Part shown: positions 8,585-19,300 of the stretch, one piece after another | Layout: the number at the start of each line of letters is the position of its first letter | Position numbering within the stretch: position 1 is the stretch's first letter | Virus record (IMG/VR): IMGVR_UViG_3300032006_000028 | Span: 1 to 40,399 of that record | Length of the DNA: 40,399 nt | Origin: a virus | Direction: 5' to 3' (one strand) | Made by a program: the position numbers and the translations under genes | Notes under the pieces: model-generated | The model's database searches: none | Seen by the model: the letters and a program-made list of their open reading frames with translations, nothing else | What the model was told of the DNA's origin: nothing

Positions 8585-9105
8585 TGCCTACAGTAGCTTG
8601 GGGATTAGGAGAAGCAGTAGCACCTACTGAAATCATTAGGATACTTAATGGTACGGGTTCATATGCTGGGTATGGATGGGACACTTCAACAGCAGGAGTT
8701 CCAAGTAAACCCACACTTATTGAAGCTAATGGTATAGGTACAGATTCAAGTCGTGATCCTCTTAGATTTGACCTATCTCAGAGCGACAACGGGGTTATTG
8801 TAGCGAGAAGCGGTAATCCCGTATTAACAGAAGAACCAATTGGAAATTGGAACTATGTTAACAGAATGTATAATGTAGAGTTAGAAGTTTATACAAATGA
8901 GAATAAACAACATTTATTTAATCTAGTTAGAGAAGTTAGGCGTATATGTCATAAAAATAGGACAGCCCCTTCTGTATCAGGATTTCAACGAGTACAATTC
9001 GTAAATTTCATTCCTGAGACAGAAAATGCAGTAAACGTATGGTATGGGACTGTAAATATTCAATTAGTTAATTTATCAGTTTTGATGGAAGATACGTGGT
9101 CGTAA
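8584..9105 (+). CDS. Putative tail terminator / neck protein
   Basis: The product has 173 residues and its ATG shares one base with the preceding stop. Mixed alpha/beta composition: an N-terminal segment with PTEIIRILNGTG, a central strand-helix pattern (YNVELEVYTNENKQHLFNLVREVRRICHK), and closing strands (FQRVQFVNFIPETENAVNVWY). This fits the alpha/beta fold of tail terminators that cap the tube. The family is not confirmed; the call rests on lying between the adaptor and the tail tube gene. Confidence 0.5.
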   Translation: MPTVAWGLGEAVAPTEIIRILNGTGSYAGYGWDTSTAGVPSKPTLIEANGIGTDSSRDPLRFDLSQSDNGVIVARSGNPVLTEEPIGNWNYVNRMYNVELEVYTNENKQHLFNLVREVRRICHKNRTAPSVSGFQRVQFVNFIPETENAVNVWYGTVNIQLVNLSVLMEDTWS

Positions 9106-9116
9106 GTATAATATAT
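9103..9116 (+). promoter_or_regulatory. Putative promoter -10 element (TAAGTATAATATA)
   Basis: TATAAT at 9107-9112 in the 35-nt gap before the tail tube gene. A weak TTGATG lies 19 nt upstream. The predicted leader would be about 20 nt and includes the GGGGGAAT ribosome binding site. An additional promoter here would suit the high dose needed for tube subunits. Confidence 0.5.
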
Positions 9117-9140
9117 TAAAGAGTTTAATGGGGGAATAAT

Positions 9141-11063
9141 ATGGCAATTTACAGATCAGATCAAGCTCAATTTAGCTTCGCTCCTGAAGCTTATGATGGA
9201 GGTATGCCTGAAAAAGCGACACCTTTAGCCGCAGATATGACTAGTTCAAATAACACAGTTATTACTAGTATAGCGGCTAAAGCAGGAGATCGATCAATAT
9301 ATATAACACCCAGTAGGTCTACTTATTTTAATGCGGTTAGTGAATGCTATGCGGTTATTTCAGCGGATACTGATACAACTTCAACAAATATAGAAGATCA
9401 TGGAGCCGCAGAAATGGTTCGTGTTATTGGTGTAGAGACGGGAAATGCTAGCTATGACGTGCTACATATAGCTACTCCGCTAGCATTTGATCATGATATA
9501 GGAGCAACAATAGCAACAACTACATCTGGGGGTAGTACAACTCTTATCCCAGATGCTAAAATAGCCGATGCTAAATCTAATCCATATATTACATGGATTC
9601 CGGGAGTTTATGAAACAGTAGATGCCCCCGACTTAGAAGAATCTTTTGATGCTCGACACATGTTAGCAGACAATTCACGTAGAAATCCCTTCCTACTTGT
9701 AAAAGGAACTCAATCTTTTGAAGGGGCTGTTTCTGGAATTGTTCTGTTAAATGGTTGGCCTCTACGGTTTGCGTTGGGGGAAATAGACTCTATGTCTATA
9801 GCAGCTGGTGGGGCTGTGTCGGGTGCTGCTGGAGGAACGGCTGTGGCTAATACTAAAATTATAGGGGGTAAGGGAGATGTGTTTGTTAAAGTATATGTAA
9901 GTACAGGTAATGCTGACATTGCAAATGGAGACACACTTATTATAAATCCTCCAACAGCTTCAACATATTCTACATCAGCTACTCCACAACGATCTGAAAT
10001 AGTAAAAGTCGTAGCTGGAGGAGGCTCTGGTTTGACAAATAATACAATTATTGAAATAAGCCAGCCTTTAAGATATGCTCATGAAGGTGATGGCTCAACT
10101 CATGCTGATGAAAATGTTGTTAAGAAAATTGGAACGGCTTATCAAAAACATAATATTTATGCGACAACTAAATTACCATCAATGAGTTGGAATATAAATG
10201 TTAAAGATGAAAATGGAGAGAATGATTTTCAACGACGATATTATGGAGGCAAAGTTGGAGGATTGACTGTTACCGCTGAAGAAGGCGGTTTAGTTGTATG
10301 TGATTGGGATTCTGTGTCGTTTATGGGAATGGTACATAATCAATTTGAATCTCCAAGAGATACTGATACATCAGGAGTACCGAGCTTACCAGTTGGAAGG
10401 GGAATGAGAAGATACCATCCAATGTTGAAAATTGGTAAGGATGATTTGGGATCACCTAATACAGGAAATGGGTTACCATCCACTAGTCCGTATTACTTTT
10501 CTGAAGGAAATATTAAGTTTTTTGGTACGACTGTAGCTCGTTTACGAAGCTTTTCGTTAACTGTAAATAATGGGATAGAACCTCGTTATTATGTTAGAAA
10601 TACAAGAGATGACAATCGTGGGCCATTTGAGATTAAAGAAGGGGAACGTAGTTATTCAATGACCGCTACTATTGGGTTACCTGATGCTGCATCCAGTACG
10701 GGTACGTTTGACGAATCAGGGACACATAATATATTTAAAGAACTTATGCTATCTGGACATTATACAGACGGTAGTGCTGGAGGTCTTAATAATGAGGGCT
10801 TGGTAGGATTTAATATAGAGATAAAATTTACCCGTGGTAATGATGAAGATGATTATATTATGTTAAGAATTCCTGAAAAGTATGATGGTACAGAATCAGC
10901 AGATGCAACATCATCTCAAACAGGTGGCCCAAATAGGCAGGGAGCATTTATACAATCGGCTCCAATTAATATAGATGGAAGTAACCCAATGGAGCAAAGC
11001 GTAAATATAATGTTTAGCAGCCTTGCCGTTGAAATAAGTGATAAGGAGAGTTTTTATCCATAA
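9141..11063 (+). CDS. Major tail tube protein, enlarged
   Basis: The product has 640 residues. The core signature lies in residues of about 145-215 and 335-640: an ITWIPGVYETVD entry, a helix-poor beta region, PSMSWNINVKDENG, GGKVGGLTVTAEEGG, and a late ARLRSFSLTVNNGIEPRYYVR strand pair, which I associate with tail tube proteins. Two similar small beta modules are inserted, about 36-125 and 238-330; each has a YxTP/VSTGN start, a RV..V / IVKVV strand and a (A)TPLAFDH / QPLRYAHEG ending. Usual tube subunits are about 150-350 residues, so this one is large, perhaps giving a decorated tube. It is followed after 9 nt by the chaperone gene, the normal order. Confidence 0.65.
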   Translation: MAIYRSDQAQFSFAPEAYDGGMPEKATPLAADMTSSNNTVITSIAAKAGDRSIYITPSRSTYFNAVSECYAVISADTDTTSTNIEDHGAAEMVRVIGVETGNASYDVLHIATPLAFDHDIGATIATTTSGGSTTLIPDAKIADAKSNPYITWIPGVYETVDAPDLEESFDARHMLADNSRRNPFLLVKGTQSFEGAVSGIVLLNGWPLRFALGEIDSMSIAAGGAVSGAAGGTAVANTKIIGGKGDVFVKVYVSTGNADIANGDTLIINPPTASTYSTSATPQRSEIVKVVAGGGSGLTNNTIIEISQPLRYAHEGDGSTHADENVVKKIGTAYQKHNIYATTKLPSMSWNINVKDENGENDFQRRYYGGKVGGLTVTAEEGGLVVCDWDSVSFMGMVHNQFESPRDTDTSGVPSLPVGRGMRRYHPMLKIGKDDLGSPNTGNGLPSTSPYYFSEGNIKFFGTTVARLRSFSLTVNNGIEPRYYVRNTRDDNRGPFEIKEGERSYSMTATIGLPDAASSTGTFDESGTHNIFKELMLSGHYTDGSAGGLNNEGLVGFNIEIKFTRGNDEDDYIMLRIPEKYDGTESADATSSQTGGPNRQGAFIQSAPINIDGSNPMEQSVNIMFSSLAVEISDKESFYP

Positions 11064-11072
11064 GGAGGAAAG

Positions 11073-11489
11073 ATGACTACAGCACAAGATGCGTTTAATG
11101 ATGAAAGTAAAGCACAGGAGGTAACAGAAACAAAAGAATTTAATTTTCAGGACTATGTAATTTCACAAGAACCTACAAGAATTACTTTAACTGTTCCTGA
11201 AACAAATGAAACATTTGAAGTCGCATATAAAGACCTTTCATGGAGTCGTAGGAACCAGATTTTATCTCGAAGTATAACATGGGATACTAATGGAAGTACA
11301 GCTTTTGATGGCGATGTATATGTTCGATCATGTTTGAAAGAGATGATTATAGAGGCTCCGTGGGGTAGAACTACGGAGGCTTTTTTATTATCGATAGATA
11401 AGAGACTTGGAGCAGCTTTAGAAGATTTAGTTCCAAAAGCTTTTGAATCAAATCCATTAACAGAAGTAGAACAGATAAAAAAAGAATAA
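11073..11489 (+). CDS. Tail assembly chaperone, short form (G-like)
   Basis: The product has 138 residues and an excellent AAGGAGG site before ATG 11073. It lies between the tail tube and the tape measure, the standard place of the lambda G / G-T pair. Soluble and charged, with TRITLTVPETNETFEV strands followed by helices (LSWSRRNQILSRS; SCLKEMIIEAPWG; RLGAALEDLVPKAFES). It ends at a TAA just after a run of seven A residues, where a -1 shift opens a longer form (see the next entry). Such chaperones bind the tape measure during tail assembly and are absent from the virion. Confidence 0.7.
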   Translation: MTTAQDAFNDESKAQEVTETKEFNFQDYVISQEPTRITLTVPETNETFEVAYKDLSWSRRNQILSRSITWDTNGSTAFDGDVYVRSCLKEMIIEAPWGRTTEAFLLSIDKRLGAALEDLVPKAFESNPLTEVEQIKKE

Positions 11490-11701
11490 GTGCCTTCCTG
11501 CGGGGCATTGTTAAGGATATAAGTCCGCAGGAGATCATAGTGTTTAACTATTGGTCAACCATAATAAGTTTGGTAAAACAAGGAATTCCATACGATGTGA
11601 TCCAAACGCTTTCTGAAGGAGAACTAGCCGTTATTTTAGGAACATTAGGGGCTATAAATGAGAAAGAAGCACAGGATCAAGCTCGTATGATGCAGAGGTG
11701 A
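11073..11701 (+). CDS. Tail assembly chaperone, -1 frameshift fusion (G-T-like)
   Basis: Reading ATA AAA AAA GAA TAA in frame 0, slippage by -1 at A AAA AAA (11477-11483) continues as AGA ATA AGT GCC TTC and stays open to the TGA at 11699-11701. This adds 72 residues to 137, about 209 in all. The extension (AFLRGIVKDISPQEIIVFNY.. and ..ARMMQR) is helical and protein-like. It has no convincing start or ribosome binding site of its own. The tape measure start follows 4 nt later. Position, slippery site and downstream hairpin together are the textbook arrangement for siphovirus tail chaperones. Confidence 0.8.
11477..11533 (+). other. Programmed -1 ribosomal frameshift signal
   Basis: A heptamer of seven A residues (11477-11483) is aligned with frame 0 as A AAA AAA. 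Twelve nt after it begins a hairpin: TCCTGCGG (11496-11503) pairs perfectly with CCGCAGGA (11525-11532), with a flanking T-G pair (11495/11533) and an inner G-T pair, around a loop of about 20 nt. The stem is GC-rich in an AT-rich region. The spacing is slightly longer than typical. Confidence 0.75.
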
Positions 11702-11705
11702 AACA

Positions 11706-12710
11706 ATGGCAGAACGACATGAAATAGTATTTTCTGGAGCTTTCGCTGGGGGAGGTGGTGCGACAGGAGGAGGAGGGGGAGATACTCCCGGTGTTGAAAG
11801 TGATGATGTTAAACAATTTAATAAGCTAAAGGACGGAATAAAGGAAAACACTTCGGGCTTCTGGAAGAAGATCGGAATTGATGTATCCATACGTTCTTTA
11901 TTAAAACAGTCTCAGATTTTTACTTCTGTTGTTGGAGGATTTTTCCAAATTGTTGGTGGCTTTATTGATATAGTTCTAACACCCTTCATTCCTTTTATAA
12001 TTCCTATAATGAAAAAACTTAGTAGTATGATGCCTAAAATGATGGAATTTTCTAGCGTTGTAGGTGCTGTTCTTGGGGGGATATTTAAATTTCTTGGGAA
12101 AGCATTTATCTGGGCAGATAATGCAACGGGTAATATAATATCTACCATAACGAAACCTATGGAAGGTATGATAGGTTATCTTGTAACAATTGTTGGATTA
12201 TTAGCAATGATGAGTAAAAGTTTTCGGAGCATGTTAAAGGGTGGTTTTAATATGCTGCGGGGCGGTACTAGACAAGGACACTTTTCTGGGGGCAGTTATA
12301 TGGGTCGGGGTCAAGGTGCGCCTATTGGATTAATGCGAGGAGGATTAGGTATAGGTGGAGGATTAGCAGGTTTAGCTAGTATAGGTAGTGGGGTAGGAAT
12401 GATGCAAAGTGGTAATAAAACTGGAGGAGCTATGTCCGCATTAGGGGGTGGAATGATGGCGGCTGGAGGAGTTGCAGCTATGACAGGAGTTGGTATGCCC
12501 GTTGCCCTAGGATTAATGGGTGTGGGAGCTATTATATCAACTTTGGGTCAATCAATGAAAGAAAATACTGAGGCATTAAAGTCAAATACTAACGCAACTG
12601 TTGTTAAAGTTGAAACACATAATGCGACACTTGCCCTAGATTTACAGAGAGAGGGGCTGCAAAGTATAGATGATAGTGCATTAGATGTTACAGTTCAACG
12701 TGGAGAATAA
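11706..12710 (+). CDS. Short tape measure protein
   Basis: The product has 334 residues, with AGAGGTGAAA before ATG 11706. An N-terminal Gly-rich stretch is followed by hydrophobic, membrane-like helices (IFTSVVGGFFQIVGGFIDIV; GYLVTIVGLLAMM) and a long Gly/Met/Ala-rich region (GGLGIGGGLAGLASIGSG, GGGMMAAGGVAAMTGVG), then an amphipathic end (SMKENTEALKSNTN). Hydrophobic composition and the place right after the chaperones identify it as the tape measure. At the usual 0.15 nm per residue it would set a tail of only about 50 nm, which is short for a siphovirus. No lytic domain is visible. Confidence 0.65.
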   Translation: MAERHEIVFSGAFAGGGGATGGGGGDTPGVESDDVKQFNKLKDGIKENTSGFWKKIGIDVSIRSLLKQSQIFTSVVGGFFQIVGGFIDIVLTPFIPFIIPIMKKLSSMMPKMMEFSSVVGAVLGGIFKFLGKAFIWADNATGNIISTITKPMEGMIGYLVTIVGLLAMMSKSFRSMLKGGFNMLRGGTRQGHFSGGSYMGRGQGAPIGLMRGGLGIGGGLAGLASIGSGVGMMQSGNKTGGAMSALGGGMMAAGGVAAMTGVGMPVALGLMGVGAIISTLGQSMKENTEALKSNTNATVVKVETHNATLALDLQREGLQSIDDSALDVTVQRGE

Positions 12711-12719
12711 GGAGAATAT

Positions 12720-13322
12720 ATGGCAGGTGATATAGCAGTTTTATTACGAGATAATTATCATTCACATCCTAATGCAATTCGTTACGCCTTAAAATGTAAT
12801 GATTTTGTATCACAAGTTGCTAAAACTCCAATTCAAATTCCCATTGCTCAAACTCCTCCAACATTAATTGATATTGGATTCTTTCGTCCTGCCATTACAA
12901 TTACAGGATTGGTTGATGATATTGGGGGAACAACTAGTGAAACGCCGGGGTATCAGAGTATGACTGCAGTTTCCCATACTGGGTTTGATGATTGGGATAC
13001 AGCCACTAAACGTGGGTTTACCAATCCCGATTCGCCAGCATATGATACCACGACAGAAGTTTATTATATACCATATAAAAATGCATTGGAAGAAGCCTGT
13101 TATAAATGGATTTCTAATGATAATACACCATTAGAGATTGAAATTGCAAATTCAACTTATCCAAAGAGTTATACATATTCAGGTACTACGTATCATTCAA
13201 CGGGAGGTGGTATATGGGAAGTCGCAATTCAACAGGCTCGTTTTCAAAAACAGGCGGGAAGAGAAGATCGTTGGGAATTTACAATGCAATTTGTTGCTAA
13301 GTCAAGAAAGGATGTATTTTAA
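12720..13322 (+). CDS. Putative distal tail / tail-tip protein
   Basis: The product has 200 residues with AAGGAGA before ATG 12720. Largely beta (IDIGFFRPAITITGLVDD; LEEACYKWISNDNTPLEIEI; IWEVAIQQARFQKQAGREDR; EFTMQFVAKS), a layout like tube-fold proteins that form the distal tail ring. It lies between the tape measure and the hub/fibre gene and shares one base with it, the position of Dit-type proteins in siphoviruses. The exact family is not confirmed. Confidence 0.5.
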   Translation: MAGDIAVLLRDNYHSHPNAIRYALKCNDFVSQVAKTPIQIPIAQTPPTLIDIGFFRPAITITGLVDDIGGTTSETPGYQSMTAVSHTGFDDWDTATKRGFTNPDSPAYDTTTEVYYIPYKNALEEACYKWISNDNTPLEIEIANSTYPKSYTYSGTTYHSTGGGIWEVAIQQARFQKQAGREDRWEFTMQFVAKSRKDVF

Positions 13323-16300
13323 TGGCTTTTGAACCACCAAGATGTAGATTATATTTATGGGTAGCCCAAACAGCAACTACAGGATATTGGTATGATGTTG
13401 TAACATCAGGATCAAATGCTGTTATATATGTTCGTATGATAGATAAAATTGGATTGCCTCGTATGGCAGAAATTTTTGTCAATAATAGGCAAACTGATAT
13501 TTCATCATCAACGGCATCTGAACGTGCTGGGGTACATGACAACACCTTTAAACCATTCAATAAAATTATGCTTATTGATGAACAAACCCATATACCATTA
13601 TATGTAGGACATCTTTATGATATTCAACGTAAATATGATGTGTCTCGCTATGGGAATCATTTAGTTTTAAAGGCATATGACTTGTTAGAAGAGCTACGAA
13701 ATATTATGATGACAGATAAGAATATATGGTGGTATCCTAAAAAAGGAGCCGATGTTACTGGGGGCCTTCCTAATCCTGATGGTACTACGCCACATGCTGG
13801 TATTATCCGTACACATGGAAATGCGTCTGCTGGTAATGCCACAACACCCCACTATCTTAATACTCGAAGCGGTTTGATTCAAAAGTTTATTGAACTTGCA
13901 AATATGACCTCGAATAATCGAGAGAATGGGTTTAAAATTCTTCTTGATGATGATGATGAAACCGGGGGATTATATACAAGTAATCAATTAGAACGATCTG
14001 CTTATTTATATCCAAGTAATAGAACCGTTAGTTATAATACACAAAAGCAAGCTAGCTCCGTTTTACAGGCAATAAGAATTATATCTGAAGGAGATGGACA
14101 TTCGTCAACCTCAGAAGTTAGTGGTAATCGAGGCTATGATTATTATCTAGCTCCAAATTTAATGACTCCAAAACCTAATGGAGGGAATTGGACTGATCCC
14201 GGAGATGTCCACTTTAACTATTTTCAACGTGGTAGTAGACCGAATAATCTTCCTGCGGCATATGGATTAAATATTACGTATCCTCAAGGATCAGGAGTTA
14301 GTCGTGAGCAAGGAAATAAACCGGGACATTCATCTACACATAACGCTACCAAATTAATGTTACCAGATTTCGATTTTGGGGATGCTAATAGGGGTGTATA
14401 TACTCATATAGCCGCAACCTATAATGTTGGTTTAAATGCAATGGGGAATTCCACAACTGTAAATACACGGGCTGATGTAGAAACTAAAGAGTTTCAATTA
14501 TTATATGTTTATAACGTACAAGGTGGGGCTACAAATGGTAGAAGGGACTTCTTTTGGAAGGGTAGAATGTTTGATACTACACATGGCCCTAGTGCATACG
14601 ATCATCCCGTTCAACCGATGCAAGTAGACCTATCTCTTTCGCCTAACTGGAATCATACTGGTGTATATATGTTAGGTGGGACAGATGAAAAACATCCCGA
14701 TGAAGAAGTTGACTTTCATGGGAGTCAAGAAAATAATTTCAATGAACAGGATCGTAATAAAAGGCTATTTGGCGTTCCTCGAAAAGAAGAACTTTCAGGT
14801 GCTTACTCATTTGAAACAGATGCTGATAATTGGGGTGTTAATGGAGAAGCTGTTACACCACCTGACGAGATATTATTAATGAGAACAGAACAACTAGATG
14901 GTACGCCTACAGTTGCAGAACCAATAGATTTATACTATACCAATGAAGATAATAGTTCACAAATAGGTAATGATGTAACGGGATCAGGATCGAATCCAAC
15001 GTATTACCCAATGGGTGCATCGGATTCAGATGGAATAACGAAAGCTATTGGATGGATACAATGGCTAGGGGTATCCTCTACTAACGGTACTTTTGCTAAT
15101 AATTCATTTCAAGGTACTAATACAGAAACGGGAAGTATCCCAATGCTAATTTCGACATCAATTTCTGGCGAAAATTGGTGGCCCGCTATAAACGCAACAA
15201 CGGGTCGTACAGAGAAACAATTTTTTACCCCATCTGAAATTTTAAACGACAACCCCAATATTAGTAGCTTTGTTATTCTAGTAGGACGCTATAGTGGAGC
15301 AACAGCTAGACTAAATTTGGATAGAAATTCAGAAATATGGACAGGAAATCCTGTACATTATACGGGTACAAAGCGAGTAGCCCATGTGAATTTATCGAAT
15401 ATCGGTTTAGAGGGGGGGAGCGATACTCTTGTCAATGGTATAGCAGAAGTACAAGCCGCACGAGATCGCATGAGAACAGCTTGTGCTGCAACTTTGGTTC
15501 AAGGATTAAAAGAAGTTAGACAAGGTACATATAAGGTTATTAAGTATCCATATCATATGATTGATCTAAGTATTAATACAATTAGTTCAACAGGAACACT
15601 TCGGACTATTACGTTAGAGCAGCCCGATGGTACGGGGGCTGTTGATCCGACAGATTTTGGGATTAAACAGGGGGATGTGATTAGATTTTTTGGAACTGAT
15701 AGTACATATGTTACAGAAACAATATATGGATATATAACAACTATTTCAACTTCAGGTATAACTGTTCGTTTTCCACAATCTGATTCAAGTGTATCAGCAG
15801 CACATTATTGTAGAGTATATGTACCTTTACGAGCAGGACATTCAATAAGAGTAGAGAATGAACCTGCCTCTATTACAGGAAATCATATTGTTCAAGAGAT
15901 GGAATTTATTGAAGATTTAGGACAATCTGTAACATATATAACATCTGTTGGAGAAAATACAGATCAGTCTACCCGCACTATGCCAGCATATAAAGCAAGT
16001 TCTAGTTTAGAGGCTTATAGGCGTACAAATGCAGTTACTCGTCAAATGACGGTTCCCCCCGGCGCACAAACGGCGACTTTCACAGGGACATTTAATTGGG
16101 TAGCTGGTTACGAAAGTAGTAGATTATCGTGGTCAGGGGGGCTTCTACAATTAGGGGAAGGGCAATCTATTCAAATTATGGCTGGTAATACGTATAGTAA
16201 GTTAGGTAATAGGGAGTTACCTACATCCCCTACTGATACTTCGACAGGATTACCAATAGCTTTCTATATTTACTCTGATTTAGAAGATGATCCTCGCAAT

Positions 16301-19300
16301 TTAAAAGTAGAACCTATTTACCAAGATTATGTTGTAAGCGGTACAACAATTAAATCTAGATATATTGAAAGTGCTACTAAGGCAAAGTTAGCTTGGGTAC
16401 GTGCTGGGATACCATTAGCTGAATGGGGTACAATTGGTAGTTCATCTACACAAGCAGCCTTTGCAGTTAAACAACGTTCTGATGCCCTTATTGAATCTGG
16501 GACAGTTACAAACACTTTATTAAAACCGGGGGCGCAATCATTTAGATCAAGCCTTAAAATACGTCCCGGCGCAGTAGCAAACTTAGATACAGCAATAAGT
16601 AGTACGTCATCTACAGCTAATATAGGAGCAGTAGTTGGTACAACTTCAAATACTTCTGAACTTGCTGGATCAATACAACATTTTTTGACAACATCTACTG
16701 AGATACCTAAACGATATATTAGGATTGATGATGAAATTTTAGGTTATACGGGAAAATCTGGCAATGACTTTTCAGGGGTTACTCGTGGAGAATTAGGAAC
16801 TATAGCGACTACACATGATCTAAACGCTATTATTTTTCAACCACAATGGGATAGAATATCATGGTATCATGAACCTGAAGGAACGTCAGGAAGTCAACAA
16901 GCAAAAAATTATGCTATTGTTACGACAAAAGGTAATGTTTATATGTCGGATGCTAATGTGGCTGCTCTTGATGGGAATACCAGCGTACCAACGAATCCTT
17001 CTTTTTATATAACCGCAGGAACTACTAATAAAATAAATATTGGTACTAAGGTTGGGGGCGGTACTGTGACCCCATCTTCATATTCTACATGGGAAGGCCA
17101 TGTAGGTTATAATACATATTACTTATTTACTACATTACCAGCTACAAATATTGACGCTACTACGGGTCAAGTTTATTATGGGGGTTCGCTGAATAACCCA
17201 CCCGACGTTACATTAAATAGATCATTAGATTATTGGCGACCATATGGGGATAGAAACATGTCTCTAGGATTATATACGGTGGGACAAGATCAAAGCGATA
17301 CAACTAATGAAGATTTCTCGGATCAAACAGGCCCTTCCGTATTATCTGTAGGTGTAAAAGAACCTGTAATATCGGCTACAATGGTAGATGCTAACTTTAT
17401 TAAAGCTGATCATATACAAGCAAATGCTTTAACTGCAAAGCATACCATTACGGCTCCAACATTTAAAACTTCTGCCAATGTTGATGCAATTAATAGGACT
17501 TATAGTGATCCCGAAGGAAGCCCTGCGGGTGATGGTACGTGGAGTCCGAATACGGCATTTACTGGAAGTGGTATACAAATAGATGGTTCTGGTATATACG
17601 GAATACGAGGAGGTGTATTACAATGGCAAGCTATTACATCAGGTTCAGATAACTTACGAGGAAAAATAACTGCTGGGCCAAGTCAATCAGTAGTTATAGA
17701 TTCGGAAGGAGTATCTTTTTCAGAAACTGCGGGAAACTCAGTATTATCATTTCATGCAGATAATACTACATCAGGTTCTACAAATTATTTAGCACGAATA
17801 TATACTACTACTGTTAGTAGTACTAAAATATTTCATCTAGCAGATACAGATGATGGCTATATAATTAAGATCGGAACCGCCGACGGTCTGACAACAGATC
17901 ACAAGACAGAGGCTATTCAACTTGAAAGTCAGGTTGTAGGGTTTTTAAATGATCGAATGATAGGGGATTATGTATATTATAAGTTCCCATCTTCTAACGC
18001 AGCAACTACCTCAAATAAATACTTAAAAATATCTAGTGTAGATACCGCCGCAAATGTAGGTGGTGACCCTAATCAAATCGTTGCTACCCTTGCTTGGGAT
18101 TCTCCATCAGGTAATGGTACGGTAACTTCTATCACGGCTGGTAATGGATTATCAGGAGGGACAATAACAGCAAGTGGAACTATTGCCCTAGCAACTCCGG
18201 ATACTTTAACATCCAGTACTCTTAATGCTGTAACGGCTACTGGTCATACCCATGCTGTGACGGGCTTAGGCGGTGGTGGCGGTACTGGGGATATTGACGG
18301 TGTTAACGTTACTTCTCCCATTACTGGTGGTGGTAGTAGCGGTACTGTAACTATAGGGCATAGTACAGCTGCTGGGGATAAACACATTCCAGCTGGCGGA
18401 AGTTCCAACCAAGTTTTAACTTATTCTTCTAATGGTACGGCTGTTTGGGCAGATTCTCAGGGAGGGTTAAGCCATGAAAATCCGGGAACTGCGGGTAGAG
18501 TAGCATACTATGATTCTACTACTAGTATAGAAGGAAGTGATAAACTTCTTTTAAATATAGTAGGTACAGTACGATTTACAGAATCAATTACTTCAGCTAG
18601 TAGCGGCGATTATATAGGAACTCGTTCTAATAATTGGTCAAGAGCTTATGTAGATAATGTATATATAACAGACATTCTGCATAGTCAAAATGATGCTGGG
18701 GCAAATAGTTGGGGAGATTATATTCAACTATGGAATTCTATTGATGCTTTTCATGATATTAATGGGGATAGTGATTTAATTACTTCTAAACCTATATTAA
18801 ATATGGGTAGAAGTGCTGCAACGATTAGCGTAGACAGTAAAGAGAGTCATAGAATAAGATTTGGAGCAGCACAATATTCTAGTGGAACTACCTTCCAAGT
18901 ATATGATCTTGGTGTACTAAATACTAGTAACAGCGGTAATTTTGATGGTACACGAACTTCTTTTTCAATCATGTACGGATCAGCCACGACTGCGGGAGGA
19001 CTTGATGATCATTATACTACCAATGAAATTTGGAAAGTACGTAATGATGGGACTATGGAAATTAAAATTCAATCTTCTGATCCATCATGGACAGCTAGTA
19101 ATTTTGGTGTTTTATGGGCTAAAGGTACGGCTCTTTATTATAAGTCTGCAGCGGGTGGTACAACATATAATTTAACTGCTTCTGGTTCTTCTGGTACAAC
19201 AGTTAATAATGGAACAGCTAATTCTATAGCATATTATTCTGCTACAGATACGATAGATGGCCCTTCCAGCGGGATCGAATTTGATCCAACATACGCCTCA

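Noticed and set aside
11495-11533. Hairpin after the chaperone gene as an intrinsic terminator
   Set aside because: No U run follows it, it lies inside the open -1 frame, and it fits a frameshift stimulator.
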